Shown piece by piece: positions 32,853 through 50,200 of a DNA stretch of 64,000 bases (position 1 is the stretch's first letter; every line of letters starts with the position of its first letter). Made by a program: the position numbers and the translations under genes. The stretch is taken from positions 124,001 through 188,000 of the forward strand of contig WIXG01000095.1 in the NCBI GenBank assembly GCA_009869945.1. The letters are read 5' to 3'. The notes beneath the pieces are model-generated. The model had not been told where the DNA came from, did not search any database, and saw only the letters and a program-made list of their open reading frames with translations. This DNA comes from Mesaphorura yosii. Taxonomy: Eukaryota > Arthropoda > Collembola > Poduromorpha > Tullbergiidae.

Positions 32853-35800
32853 TTAGTGGTGCTCATTTCTGTTCCTGATCCAGCTGGCCCTGTAATGAAA
32901 TGCAAAATGGCCTCGTAATTATATGCAACGTGCACGAAGCACTTACACGCTTGCTATTGAAGCGATTGCTTCAATAATTCTATTCTTGTAACGCAGTCGG
33001 ACGTGTAAACTTTAAGGAATTACATCTAAGTCGAACGCTTCATTTCTCATTCTCATTGCTCTTGCTATTTACAAAGTGTCTACCTGGCATATCAAATTAC
33101 AGTTATGACAAGCTGTTAAGCTGTATGCACAAAACAAGCGGGATGATAAATGAGACTTTTATTTTAGGTTTCGAGTCCCAATCGCCTCGCTTTTGCCTTT
33201 TGCCATTGTTGCTGCTGCGTTGTTGCATCAAGCGTACATCAATAATGCATGCAAAATACAAAATATGACAACAATCGTAATTGTTTCACTGCACCATCCA
33301 AGGATCCAAGAACCAAGCACCCAAGAAGACGCAACACGCCAGGTGAAACAATGACGCCTGGCAGTGGCAGTGAGTGGAAATCTTAATCTTTCGTTCAAAT
33401 CACAAAAATGGCAATTCAATGGCATAATAGCAGTACAGGTTTGGTTTATAGTTTATAGCTTTAGCACCTCGCCGCCTGTTCTTGCTGTCTGTGTTTAATC
33501 TGATCGTGTCACTAACCACAATTTACTAGGAAACTACAAAGTTCGATAACAGGTTCTCTCTTAAACTGCATTATATTTCTCAGCATGTGCCAAAGCTTAC
33601 AAGCTACAAACACAAGCAAAGTGTAGCGCAAAGAAATTAATTCATTCATCATTCTGTTCTGAAACTGAAAGAAGCCAAGCCAAGCTTGGCCGCACTTTAG
33701 TAAAATACGATGCAGCGTAATACAAATGTATTGACTTAAGTAGATTAGCATCTCAATTTCACATGTGCAGTGGATTGGCAGTTAAACTGGATCCCGCTAC
33801 ATAATAAAATAATGACAAAACCTGTATCTCATGAATCTGGCTGACTGACTGCGGTTTGATTCATGACTCGCCTGTATTACTTAATATTTTGGGAATGAGT
33901 GCAGTGTGCAGGTGAGCAAGTTCAAAACTCACACTCACGTCAGGAACAGATTACGGCACCGCAAACAGCAAACAGCAGCAGTATAATTAAAATCATTTGT
34001 GAGAACCTTCCCGCGAAGAAGGAGCAGCCTGAGACGAGCAACATATGCCATAATTTTCTCAAGATTTGAGCAAGTCGAAGCCTCCTGATTCCCGAACCTG
34101 GCAACCTGGCTCGGCTACTGTGTGAGAAAACAGCTTGCGTCGTGGCCGTGTTCTTGTTTGGTTTGAGTAGCGACTCCGATTCCGATTAGGATTTAAGATA
34201 TTACGCTTGCCTTATGCTCAAGTTCACAGGCAGGGACGATTCAGATTTGTTCCTGTCAATGCACAACACTTTTACAACAATCATACGAAGTAGTAGGTGG
34301 GAGCCTTACTTACTTTGTATGTCTACATGTAATAATACCCATATTTATTTTGGATGGAGGCAATAAAGAAAGACTACTCGACGCAGGCGCAGCCAGGAAA
34401 GAGGAGACACGAGAGGAAGGAAGTTGTTAAATGGTTCGCCGTATCTATGCCTTCAATCATCAAAAGTTTCAAGAAAAGTGTAAGACTGAGTTTCAAGACT
34501 CTGCTCAACAATGCAATACAATAGAACATAAACGCCTCACCTGCACATGAACAATAATTGTTGCAAAGGCGGAGGACACCACACGAGTGCGTGGCGACTA
34601 CGACGACACGAAATAAGCTTAAGCAAGGTGGAAAGGCTTTAATTACCTTCGGGCACGGCAAATGCGAGTTCACGCACAATCTATACGTAACACGCTTGGA
34701 AAATCACTTGCAAGTCCGTTCAACAATAAGACAATAATTCTTAGCCATCGCTGTCGCATTTCTTAATAGCCCTGAGTACTGAATACGGTTGCAGTCAGTG
34801 AGAGTGATGGATGAGCCCTTACACTTAACGATAGTTGAGAGCTTTTCGAACCACATTAAAATTAAGGTTTGCCCCACCCTGACTGTCAGTTTCAAGCCCG
34901 GCTTCATTTCTACGTTTTGAAATGACGAATGTTTATGATTCCCTAAATTCGGAAAACCGTGTAATGATAATATGCAACTTATTTCAATAACCCAATTTGG
35001 TATCATTGAACCAACCACGCTGACCGCAGCTGCAACGCAGTGGTCATTTTGGCGGGCAGCAGTCTTCCTACGCTGCAGTGCACCTCTTTGCACTTAATTG
35101 TATATACGATTTTGATTGTATTCATGCTGTTGTTGTCGGTAGAGAATGGTTATCGGTAGATCCTAAAACGCCGGGAGCTATAATAGCAATGTGGAAAATC
35201 TCATTTTACGAGTCTCATGTGTACATTTGTACCACATTTAAGACCAAGTTCAGTTCATACACGGACAGCCAAAGCCACGACCACGGTGCCACAAAAAAAA
35301 CCTGAATCTTTGCATGATTGCATTGTCAGCATGCAAGGTAATAAAACTCAATCTAGGTTCGCGTTTATCTCTTGCGTACTTGCGTTTGCCCATTAAACGC
35401 GGCTCATGGCTCACGCATGTTATTACCGACAACATTAAGCCGTAGCCAAGATTTTAACCAAGCCCAGGCCAGCGAGCCAGCAAGTCTTTAAACTCTTGCA
35501 AAGTAAAAAACGTGCCCTTGCATTGCATTAATGCAACTTCTATCATAGCTGCACTGCGAAGCCATGGCCAGTCTATCTGTCTAATGAATCAGAAGATTTT
35601 TCCCCCTTCAACAATCTCAGTCCTTTCTTTCATTTTACGTCCATGCATTCGTCTTGACTCTGAGCCCAGACTTAAGCAACAACTTTTTAAATCCATCTCC
35701 ATACACAGCCAGCACAGCGCAGGTAAATGTGGGCCCTAATCTTAATCTTCTCATACAATAACAAACAATAACAATCGCCGGAAGGTAGTTGTACTCTCGT

Positions 35801-36910
35801 AGTGGTTGTAGTAATTGTTGTATGGCCAACTCATAGCGCCGTGTACGAATGAACCCCTCGCTTTTTTCTACCACGCACGGTCACACTACGCTTGGCAGTC
35901 TAAAAATTGAGAGGAAATCTCAGACCGTGCAGGCGAGACACGGACGACACACGGGAAAAAAGTTACTGCACGATGTGCGATGCACGGCGATGATGACGCG
36001 AGATTGTAAGAAAAGGAAGGACAGGTGAGCGAGCGAGCCCGCTTGCCCGAGCGAAGCCGAGCCTGTGCAACAATGCAATAATAATAAATGAGTTTCTACC
36101 TGCACGAAATAAATTGTACTACATGATACGAGGTACACGTTTCCCATGCCAGGGGATGGAAAAGCAAAAAGGGATGTGGCTGAGCCAACGCTACGCTTAA
36201 AAGTAAAATGAAGCCTTGTCTCATCGCGTCTTCTTGTTGCATTGTATGAAAAGATTTTGCTTGTACTGTATTTTATGCATTTATGGCTTACCTGGTGCGT
36301 CGTGTTAGTGCTGGTCTTCTGCTGGGTCTGGTTGCGTTTGTCTTTTGGATCGGTCGTCGATCGTCTCTTTCCTTATTATTGTTGTGAGCTGTAGCTGTGA
36401 CTTTACAATCCCCGTTTTGCCAAGAAACCCAAGCCAAGATGCAGCGCAGCAGCACAGAAACACGATTATTGTAATATTGTTGGTCTGAGCGTCGAGCTGT
36501 GAGCTGGGCTATTATTGTGAGACTTTTCCAAGTCGAGAGACTCTTTCCTCTCTCTTTTTTGCCTGTGCCCACTATTTGTATTGTTGTGTTAATTATTGAA
36601 CTCTCCCTAAAGTCCGTCCATCCTCCGCTACATCGTCACTAATGCTAAGCTACACCTAAGGAAAGCCTTGCCAGTGCCTTCAGAGCATCTTTTAAGGAAA
36701 GGTTCAGAACTTCTGCTACTGCCGTGATTGCGCAATCGCAATTGTGCCTTTTTGTGGTCTGTGTCAATTGTGTGGTCGTCAAAGAGACAAGAAGAAGAGC
36801 AAAGACTCACAGGGAAAATGAGCATCTTCAGTAACTCGCCCAGTGTCTGTGCCTATTTGTGTCCCGCATAAGTGCAAGTGTGCAGAATCTAGGAAGTGAA
36901 AGCCATCGCA
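32853..36910. other. Gene-poor region upstream of the USP-like gene
   Basis: 4 kb without a recognisable exon. It probably holds the promoter and noncoding exons of the USP-like gene and the upstream part of the pyrophosphatase relic. Open frames (for example 34704-35093 and 36288-36572, both minus) lack domain features. Confidence 0.4.
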
Positions 36911-38988
36911 ATGGAGCTCATCCGTGAACTCATCCGCGCCCTTTACCATTTGGACCTCTTCCGACGCCATGTTCGGAATGGACAATCAATCAACCTCCAT
37001 TCAATCAAGGTAATTCACCAAAACACAGCCACCTTTTGTTTTTGCCGAAATCGATTGGATGATTGGGCGAATCGATTGTTGTTTTGCAACAATTAATGCA
37101 AATCGAAAATTGCAATCATGATGACCATGCACGAAAGCAAGAAGCGGTCGCAAATCGTGAGTTGTGAAACCTCAATTTCAATTATTCGAGTTCGATCGCG
37201 GCTTCACAGCTCACAGATGCAGCAACGCAGGGCACGCACGCAAATAAGCAAAAGCAATGAGCCGTGAATATTTGGGGTCAATCTGGGCATAAGTATAACT
37301 AACGCGATTATATCTGTCTGCCATGCCGCAGCGAAGATGAGAATCATGTAATAGGATTAACAATTTGCGTTAAATCTTCCACAGGAATTATTCTCTACGT
37401 TATCTGATGCAATGAGAAATCCCCTCGTGCAGCCGCACACCCTCACAAAAATCTTGCAAAATTCTGTCCTGCTTCATGAACTCGAGGATAAATCCCCTTC
37501 CGATGCTTATGTAAGTAAAATTGACCTGGTTTTAGCAGGCGAAACATTTTCAGCGCGTATGCTGATGATCGTGTCCTATGTTTTTAGAACATTGTCGCTT
37601 CGACCCTCCTTCAAGACTTTACCGTCCTCGCAACGAATTACAGCCTCACCAAAGTGTGTCTTTCCTGTTCTACATGCTCGCACGAGGAATCCGTGATCCA
37701 GGTAAAATACAACATACATGCAGTCTGAAATTACTTGCTGGAATCGGCCACGTCAGAATCTAATTTGCATTTCTTCCCGCAGTACACGCATCATGTCGAC
37801 TCCTCTCTTATCTCCTCCACCGACTATCCCTCCTTCGAATTCTCTCTGAAAACGAGTCTGAATACCAATGAATTCTGCCAGAAAATTAACTGTTTTGGAG
37901 AACTGAAGATATTTCGTGTGCTAAAGCAAGAGCCAGCGATCCTGGCGTTGGATTTCGAACCACAGACGCCATTGACGACGCTTCCTCCGTCTTTGAGACC
38001 ATATCTTGTGTTCAACTCAACGAGTTCCAGTGAACTGTTCTTGACTAGTGTGCTTCTCAGCAATCCGCCAGCGACGCTATTTTACCATACGAGACTCTTT
38101 ACGTGGATTTACACTAACGAAGAGACAATTATTCCTCTGAATACTAGTGAATGGAGCCAAGTGATCCAGGAGCCACTCTTGGCAGACAATACCATCGTGC
38201 TTGCATTCTATACCGCTTGCTATCCACTTGGAATCAGTAAAGTCATCACTCCGCCAGTCCCAGTCCACACAACGACGACAGTGGCCACAGTTCATCCGGT
38301 GCCAATTTCTGTGGCTCAACTTCAACCACATGGTATCCTCAGCCACCAAAGTTCTACAAGCAGTCTCTACAATGCAGTCACGCGGTGCAGCAGCAGTGTC
38401 TCAAGCATTACAAATGCATCATCCTCCATTGCAATTCCAACTTCACCAATCAGTGCCACGAGCAGTCCGAGCCCTGGACCGCAATTCCTGGAAAGAATTT
38501 ACGAGAACTGGCCGCTGGACAACGACTCTGGTCATGGGTCCATTGAACCGAATAATTCTATCGAAGACGGCAGTTGCAGTGGCAGCACAAGCAGTGGGAG
38601 CAGTCGGACTTCGGCCAGTACGGCGATTAGCAATAGAAACAACAGCAAAATTAGGAACAATGTAAATAGTAATTTGAACAATGGAATCTACTCGAGTCGC
38701 AAAGCCACGCCTGGCACAAGTTGTCCAACCACGACTTCACCACCTGGCATCATGAATTACGCCACCATCAAGCGTCGACGCAACAATCGGATTCATGGCC
38801 ATGGCATGGGAAACAGACTTCTGGCCAATGGACTCACTTCCGTCTCAGTTCCAGATCTTACGCTAGATTTTAAAAAGGCAGTTAGTTTTAACTGTAAAGT
38901 TACACTCGTCGATGATTGTAATGATGAAGAATACATTCCACATCCGATTTTTGAGAAAGTGCTGGAGAAATTGAGAAAACAAAGCTAG
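36911..38988 (+). CDS. Diverged USP53/54-like (inactive) ubiquitin hydrolase-type protein
   Basis: Four exons, all phase 0 (36911-37009, 37385-37510, 37588-37701, 37783-38988), give 514 aa. The order of motifs follows the USP53/USP54 (Drosophila echinus-like) domain: ALYHLDLFRRHV, then FSTLSDAMRNPLVQP, a zinc-site pair CLSCSTC (about 99-105), FCQKINCFGELKIFRVLKQ, and a C-terminal FTWIYTNEET and LLADNTIVLAFYTACY. The Cys box expected just before ALYHLD (NSCFLNSAxQ) is replaced by MELIRELIR, and the His-box His is not seen near LFYHTRLFTW. Catalytic activity is therefore unlikely. Residues about 240-380 are Ser/Thr/Asn-rich, and the last 60 residues form a conserved-looking tail (SVPDLTLDFKKAVSF). 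A TAG precedes the start Met in frame; the next ATG-less GTG upstream is not needed. AATAAA at 39216-39221. Confidence 0.75.
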
Positions 38989-40015
38989 GCGTCGATTTTC
39001 GTGTACATTTGTAATTAACCCAGTTGAATCTCAACTCTACAACAGACAAGTGTGCCTGAGCGATCCATACCTTCGTAAAATACTAACTTAATCATGTACT
39101 TAAATCATGTATCTCAAGCATCAACCTCAAACGCATACCCGTCACGACATTATTATTAGTATTTTATTAGAGGTTAGTATTATACAAAGATTGTAGATTT
39201 TTTACTTAAAACATCAATAAAAAGAAATTCTGGAGTACTCGTTGTTTGTGTGACAGTTCTCGTCAGTCACGTTTATGAAATCTCAAGACACCATCCTTCA
39301 TCTTTCATTCTTCATTGTCTCTCGATACCGAAACCAAAGCCCAAGTTATGAAGGTACAGGTTTTAATGAACCAATAATAGGCAGTAGGTAATCACAATTG
39401 GCATTGGGGAATTAATTATCCGGTCGCCCGTATTTCGTAATCCATCGCATCATAATGGACGTTTATGATTGAACGTGTCTATCCGGACTTTCCTGACGGA
39501 GTGGAGTAAAATTAGTTTAGGTAGGATCAAGTAAAGCCCGTTTGGGAAAATTGAGAAAAGTCGCCTTCAACCAAAGCACAAAACCAGGAAAAGTTGCACC
39601 GTGCGCGTGGCCACGAACGATGAATACGAATTGAGATGTGCGACATGACGTAGGTTCAAAATTCGCGAATCACAATTTATCGCAACTGTGCTGCGCTGTG
39701 CACTGTAGTTTTTGCGTATTTACATAGGTTTTGCGTTCGTGTTCATTTATAAGTCCTAATCCTATCCACACATCCAGTAGTGGTAAGTTGAATTTTGAAA
39801 TATCATGTGTCGATTGCACTGCTCTTTATAAAAGCGTACGTACGTGTCTGTAGAAAGTAAAAGTGACCTCCGTGATCTGGCTTACAATTTAGTACCAGTT
39901 AAAATTCAAAATTCATAATTTAACATCAGCAGGTTGACGTTGAACGCTTTTAAGAACAGAATTGGTCAGCTAATCGCAAAATTAGCTAACCGAAACTTCC
40001 GAAACCAATCCAGAG
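38989..40015. other. Intergenic region, USP-like gene to YME1L
   Basis: 1.0 kb with the USP-like 3' UTR (AATAAA 39216-39221) and the YME1L promoter and leader. No further feature is seen. Confidence 0.45.
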
Positions 40016-43351
<3,336 letters not shown>

Positions 43352-45340
43352 TTGAACTGCTTTACTGTTGTGATTAAACATTATATCGCGTTAGTCCGAA
43401 TCTGCACCTTCTTTAGTCGTACTGTTGTAGTCTGTGACATAAACCGAAACCGAGTTATTAATTTAAATTCTGTAGTCGGTTGTTTAACACTGCGTAATAA
43501 AATACGACATACTTCTTATTCCTTTCATTTTCCCTTGATTACTGCAGTGAATAGGAGGTCGAGACCGTGTAAAATGAGTCGTTTCTATCATGAAACACAC
43601 ACAAGTTAGTAAGTTTATGTGCGGTTGTAGAGCTAAAGGTCTGCATATATTCGTAGTGACATGATCCAATTAGCTCCAGGGGCTAATCCGGTTAGCCAGT
43701 TAGAAACTCTAAAAACCCATGCAGATTCTGGCTTCTTGGAGGATTCATGGTCCATGATTTTAAAAGATTTTGAACTCGACCATGACTACGGCCAGTCTTT
43801 ATTTCTTTGGGTCCAGAAATCAGATAATTCTGAATGAATTCATTTTGATATTTGCCTATCCTATCTAGACATAAAGAGCCGGCTCAACTCGCGTCGCGCC
43901 GTGCTTTACATTGGCAGACGTCGTAAACAATGAATAAGAACTTGTTTGGATAATAAACTATGAGTTGATTGATGAAGGGCGATAACAATGCATCAATGAA
44001 ACTGGTCTCACGAAGGTATTATAGTAGTAAAATGAAAATATAATGTTCTCTTGTAAAACAATTTAAAACTTTACGAGTTGGGTAGTAAAAGTTTTACACA
44101 AGACCAACAAAAAATTAAGAGCGTTTTAATGAGGACAAGCTGGTAATTTGTCGTAATTAGGTAGAGATAAGGGTCACAACTCGCAGCTCACAGTCATTGC
44201 AAAACGGACAAGGCAAAAGCAATGGAGAATGGACAAGGCCTGAAATCTTTGGAGCCTGCTCGCAATTCAGAAATCCTGCTCCTGACCCCGGCCAAGCGAT
44301 TCCTTGAAGAGAACTGCTCTGCTGCCTGTTTTGTTGTTCTGTTATGCAAAGCAGTTCAGTACCAGAACGGCTTAATCCGTCCAAACAATCTTTCAGATTT
44401 ATTAACCCCTGCATCGCGTGAATAATCCAAACGACCAAACGCCTTGGGAATCTTGCGCCTCCTGCATTCGCACTCCAATCGCATTGGTTGTATGCAACTC
44501 TTGTCAGACTCTTATGAATTTGAATAATTGACGTTGCGCGATACGCCACGCTAAGTCAGATCCCCAGACAACAACAGCAGCAGCGTTGAGGCTATACCCT
44601 CTGATTAACCTCAGTCACAGCGCGTTTTTCACGCAAAAACCACTGCTCATTGGGGCCACTCAACATCACATCGCCACCGTCATCGCATCGTCGCAAATAA
44701 ATTGTGCTCTAGTTTTTAATGCGATGAGCTGATGATAATGGCCTCAGAAAACAGTTTCTCATTAGAATTCAGAAGAAGGGCTCAGCTTAGCCTATCAGGT
44801 TGCGCATTTGTATTATGCTTGACATACAAACAATACGTGAATGCGTGGATAATGTTAATATTGTGCATTGATCATATTCGAAAAATTCGCATTGCAATTG
44901 CATGCAGTTGTCTTATTGTTTATTTTATTCAAGCATGCAAACTGAGAAAATACCGAGTGCATTATTATCGCAATCCAATGGGAACTCGCAAAAATCGCAA
45001 TTCGCAAAACAAGCCGAACTTTGCGTATTTGTTCTGTACTCCGTCTCTCGATGTAGGGTAACAATGGGAAGTAGTAACGGATGGTCAGCCAGGTTCATAA
45101 CCTGCCCACATTTTTATTGCTAGTGCAAGTGCAAGACGTGCAGTTAATCTAATAACTTTAATTAGAGATATGACGTGTAAAGGAGATTAATTCCTTATGA
45201 ATGGCGAGCAGAGTAGACAGGCAGCAACGGATCGCTGAATAGTTTAATTGAATGCGTATTACCTGTTTTTTGCTTTGACTGAGAGTACGTGAAAGGTAAG
45301 GCCCAGTCTCAGACTCACTTCTTGACAACTCAGTTTACTC
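43352..45340. other. Gene-free stretch after YME1L
   Basis: Begins with the YME1L 3' UTR (AATAAA 43496-43501). Open frames are short and overlap on both strands, for example 44157-44549 minus and 44222-44425 plus. Nothing recognisable. Confidence 0.4.
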
Positions 45341-45370
45341 GTGCCGTGCCGTGCCGTGCCGTGCCGTGCC
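45341..45370. repeat. (GTGCC)6 pentanucleotide array
   Basis: Six perfect tandem copies of GTGCC. It is G+C rich in an otherwise AT-rich neighbourhood and lies in no recognised gene. Confidence 0.95.
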
Positions 45371-47140
45371 AGACAAATATAAATTGAGATTAGGGTCCAG
45401 TGCGAAAAACGAAACTTCAGCAGTGGGAGTAATTCGCGAATACGTGCATGCACGACGCGCAAGCGGTTCCACATGAAGGGCCCGGTCTGCTCGCTACTCG
45501 CAGCAATCGGACTCGGTATAACAGACTTACTCCAATGGGCTAGGTAACTCATTATTTATAATCATAATCATGTGCGAACTTATTAAGGTATATTTAAGAA
45601 TTGTTTACATTACTGCCATCGGGTCGAGTATTAATTAATTTAATAGCAACGCTCCACGCGAGTGGCGTGTCTCGCATGGCTCAAGCTCCGACGGATACGG
45701 TGGGGTTCTTGTACAAAATTCCGATTACAAACCGCAAGTTGCGCTAAAATGTGCTTTTAGCGGTGAAATAAGAGGCAGAACTATCAACACTGTCAAAGAT
45801 TTATGAGTGGAGTAACAAGTTATATTCTCTTTCTTGTGCGCGAGTGCTCGTGTAGCTACGTCAATTGAATTGCTTCATTTGGTAGCCAAAAACTGAGACA
45901 GCATGACCAGCGACAAGTATGCATTGCGGAATTCTAAACGGCAAGTCAATTAAGCCAGCACGTATACAGAAAAGAAAGGATACGTTTGTGATCATGAATC
46001 TTCGACCTACAAGTTTGATCGGTCTAAACACCTTTACAAATGCGTCTTCAGTAGCCTGAAAATGCTGTAAGGTAAAGCTAGGGTTTTGGACATGTGAGTG
46101 CCTAATAAATTAATTAAGGTGGTTTTAATTTATTGCGACAATTTCCTTGAGAATGTTGCGCGTTGCACTTGTAGTTTAATTAAGCTGCTAATGCAATGTA
46201 TTTATGTATTTTTAAGCACAGCATAACAAATTGACGTCATTCAACGTAAAGCAATTCTATCAACAAACAGTAACGCGTTAACAGGTGCGTACTTTCCATA
46301 CAAGAGTGAAATGAATGAAGTCCAATACAAGCGACCAAGACGTACTGTTTTTGAAATAGTCATAAAACTTTATAACTTGTCACTGTCGCTTGAGCTATTA
46401 ATTTTAATTAGAAATTGACAATTGCACGTAGCGGCCATCACCCCTACACGAACTTCTGATAAGATAATTGATAATGAATCAGCAGTTATCATGAAACTTT
46501 CGCATGCGTAATGCCAGCCAATCGCAAATTAACATTAACTTGCATTTCTCTTCTTGTGTTTGAGCGAGTAAAAATGTATGAAGTTTAAGGAATGAGAGTG
46601 AGGTTGAGTATGTGGGCAGTGGACAGGCACAAAATTGCAATTTGACTTGGAAAATCGAGACCAGGTTCAGTCTCAGCAACCTCAATTGTCTATTTGTCAG
46701 AATTCCTGTCTGAAAAGCTGCAAGATCACTTCGGGACAGCCAAGCAAAGCAACACAATTTCGCAACAGGTTGGTTAGGATTTTAGGATTAGTATCCGTCA
46801 CCAGAGTACATTCACGCATTTCACATATTTGCTTTTTTGAGTGGATGAGCGGACCGGATCGGTTGTCACTTAATATGACGGCATGCACTCATTTACGGTG
46901 CTCTATGATTCGTTTTTAATTAAAGTGAGCTTTTCGCCTGCAAATTACGAAACAGCTAAATACGTACGGCTTCGCGGATGATGCAACTGCAATCTGTAAT
47001 AAGGCACGAGCACGACTGGGCAAGCCGACACAACAAACATGACATGACATGAAGCTCAAAAGTTGAATGATTTTACGAACTTTTCCATTTTACGTGAATT
47101 CGAATGTTTGCAAACAGTTTGGTATTTGACTGCATTGTCT
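45371..47140. other. Gene-free stretch
   Basis: No coding exon, RNA gene or repeat recognised. The 46479-46757 minus frame shows no domain features. Confidence 0.4.
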
Positions 47141-47212
47141 CCTGAAATTAAACTTGAATTCTCGGAATTTGTCACACCTGAAATTAAACTTGAATTCTCG
47201 GAATTTGTCACA
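47141..47212. repeat. Perfect 2 x 36-bp tandem duplication
   Basis: The 36-bp unit beginning CCTGAAATTAAACTTGAATT occurs twice without a mismatch (47141-47176 and 47177-47212). It keeps frame in a short open frame, but that frame is not otherwise gene-like. Confidence 0.95.
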
Positions 47213-50200
47213 ATGCAGGCGTGGGCTTACTTCGTATTCATACACAAACACGGACCCGCAATTTCAACTGTCATTTTCAATCTGTATATTCCTTCTTTAG
47301 CGGAATGTTCAAAAGGCACAAAATGTCACCAGAATTTAACACGACAAACTTTTGACTCTTGAGTCTGTCCACTTAAAAGTTAACGGATCAAAAGGCTTAG
47401 ATTAGGTTAGGTTAGTTGCTATTGAGGCTATTGAGTTAAATCCGAAGTCGAGGTGTTCCATGTCACAGCGTCGCAATTATGATTCATACGTTATCAAACT
47501 ATTTACGCGTCTAATTTCTAGGTGACTGCTTGTTAGCAGAACTTTTCGGCTCATACGCCTGAGTTGTGAGCCGTATTTCACTTTATATTTATGTTTTAAT
47601 GAACGACCACTCACACTTGCAAAGTTTATTTCCAGACAGAATTTACGTCAAATTGTGCCAAATTGTACTGGAAAATGACGCAGTAACTCGTTTCTGCTGG
47701 ACCAGAACAATCAGAAGTGCTTCATGATCCGTTATCCATATGCGACATTTTAACTTTACATTTATTGCAAAGTTTTCAGTACTTCGAACATTTTGTGGAA
47801 AGTGAGTGGAGATGTGAGAAATATATGAGTGGGTATGGAGACTTTTATAAATATGATTTCATGTCTTCGCATTTTTACTACTTTATCGGCGCACTGTAAT
47901 AAGCTCTTATTACAGTGGCGAGTTTTGTATGGTGTTCTTTGTGTGAAAATAGTAGTTACGATTTCAGTTATGTATTGTGAAAAACTAGAGTTCGGACATA
48001 AAGTAACTTGCCTCTTTTAGCTAAGTATAATTAACTATTCAGTGTTCTGATTCGAGGAAATAAAGATAAAGTTCAATAATAAGTGTTCATTTTCTCGTCT
48101 CGGAATTATTCTCGGTGGTTACTCCAGCCAGCAGCCATCGAATCATAAACACCTTCACTCCTGACAGTGAGAGAGCGTTCAGACGGGTAGTTTGGAAAGA
48201 GCATCTCAACATATTTCTTTCTGCTGAAACGAACATTCGCCCGCCCACGCGCTCGCCTGTGAGCCTGGCCGATTAATTAATACGTTTACAGGTACCTTAT
48301 GCGCAAATTTTTGCGTACAGGAATTCCACATTTCATTTTTCGACATTGTGCTGTGCTTTGAGCAGTTTACGATTTTGTTTTGAAAGTTTTCGCTACCTTG
48401 CATTGCATTGACACTAATACACATAATTAGAAAAAATGTTTCATTTTCGTCGTGTCGGTCGTTAAATTACTGCGAGCATAGCACAAGTACAAAGTTTGTA
48501 TGTATGTGTGTAATTTCGTTGATGTCTGGAGTGAAGCACCCTGAAATTCCCAAGCCCAAATTGTGTGCGCCATTAACGCGGACTACGCCGTAACCTGGAT
48601 CCCATTGCCATTGCCCTAAAAAGAGTCAGCTAGACTTGTAATTATTAGTCGTTAATCTCGTCTGCCGTGACAAGGGTCGTAAAACTTCGTCATTTGAGGA
48701 ATGGGCTGCTTATTAATATAAGCGCACTTGTTACGAGTGTTTTCAGTTAAAATTTTATTGCCAGAGCCAGTCGACGAGGTTGCAGTTATGGGGGATGTAA
48801 AAAGTAGGAAATAATGAGATGAGACACTAAAATTGTTTCGCGCGAGCGCAGTGCATCCATCTTCCCAGTCGGCCCTTAGCACAGTTTCATTGGCTCGTAT
48901 TTTATAGATTTGTTTTCGTACAAAAAGCATTAAAACTTGTTGTGATGGGTGGTTATTAAACTCGGTGGCGAGCTCCATTCAATTGTTCCATGTTTTGTCT
49001 CATTGTTCCATACTGCCACACTCTACTCCTTCTTGGACCTATTCGTCGCGTTGCGTTGCAATAAAAGGAACGTGAAACGAGATTAATAGCCAGTAGAAAT
49101 GCAGGATTCCCTATTTGCACTCTTACACGTGTTGCATATTAAGACGGGGATCCATTATCTCATAAATGTAACGAGAGAAATATGATCCTTATTAAGATAA
49201 GAGATAGGTGCAACAATTTGCACACCTGGAAATTGTAGACTAGATTTCCTGCTGCTACATAAGACGCAAAGCGCAGTGCAATAAGTGTTAAGCAGCGGAA
49301 GCCCAAACATTGATTATCACGTGATTCGTCGACACGAAGCATATTGCAATATATAACTCGTTCCCAAACGATTACTAAATGTTTGAGTAATTTGCGAATC
49401 GCATGTTGGAATTCCTTCTTGTCTTAAAATTAAAAGAGCCAAGCATAATGCATAATGAATTCACACACTCTGTCATCTCACTCAGCCTGGCATGGATTAG
49501 GTTTCATTTCTCGGTCGGTTTGCACGGTTGGCTGGTCCGACTGGAGGTGGCAATGGAATTTTTAAGCAAATTAAAATAATTGGCATGCTGAAACTCGTGC
49601 AAAAGATGTACATGAAACACTGCTCACAAGCCCAAGCGAAGTCAAGTTGAATGGCACTGGCAGCCATTTTGAATGCGTGGCTTTGTTTGTCTCGTCTCCG
49701 GTCGTAAAATGGGAAATTCGAATGTGCTTTCATCTCGGTTCCCTGTTTATAAACATCTGGCGAATGGGTCGCCATCATCCTCCTCTCCCGCTGCATGCAC
49801 TCGCATTCGTTCGGTCGTAGTAGTCGTTGTAAACAAGCCCGAGAGCCAAGTTTAAATGCGTAAATTCGTAATAGTCGAAATTTAAGCAAGCGAAGGGTTA
49901 CACCTTTCCCAATTACAATTCGCTAAACTTTATTTTATGTGTTTATCCGCTTCCTTTCCAAAAACTTCTCGACCAGACTCTACATGTTTTACCAGTTTTA
50001 ATTTTCGTCCTGCTTTCGGTCTCAAATCCCAACTGAGTTTCACCCCGAGCGTAGGAAATCGATGGTACACAAAGGCAAAGGAGAAACGGCTTACAATTTG
50101 CTTTGACCATTGTCGCAGGCGAGGTCTTGCGCAGTATCCAAGGCCAGAATGGCAATACACACGTCCTGAAAGAGCTACGAATCGGCAGGGACAGCATCGG

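Noticed and set aside
36896-36910. GTG codon upstream as a start for the USP-like protein
   Set aside because: Eukaryotic initiation at ATG 36911 is simpler, and a TAG lies immediately upstream in frame. The extra residues do not form the Cys box.
37150-37215. T-loop-like sequence (gagttcgatcgcggc) suggesting a tRNA gene
   Set aside because: No A-box or foldable acceptor stem at the right distance upstream.
47396-47416. TTAGG-like telomeric motif (attaggttaggttag)
   Set aside because: Only about two imperfect-context copies in mid-window, so it is explained by chance.
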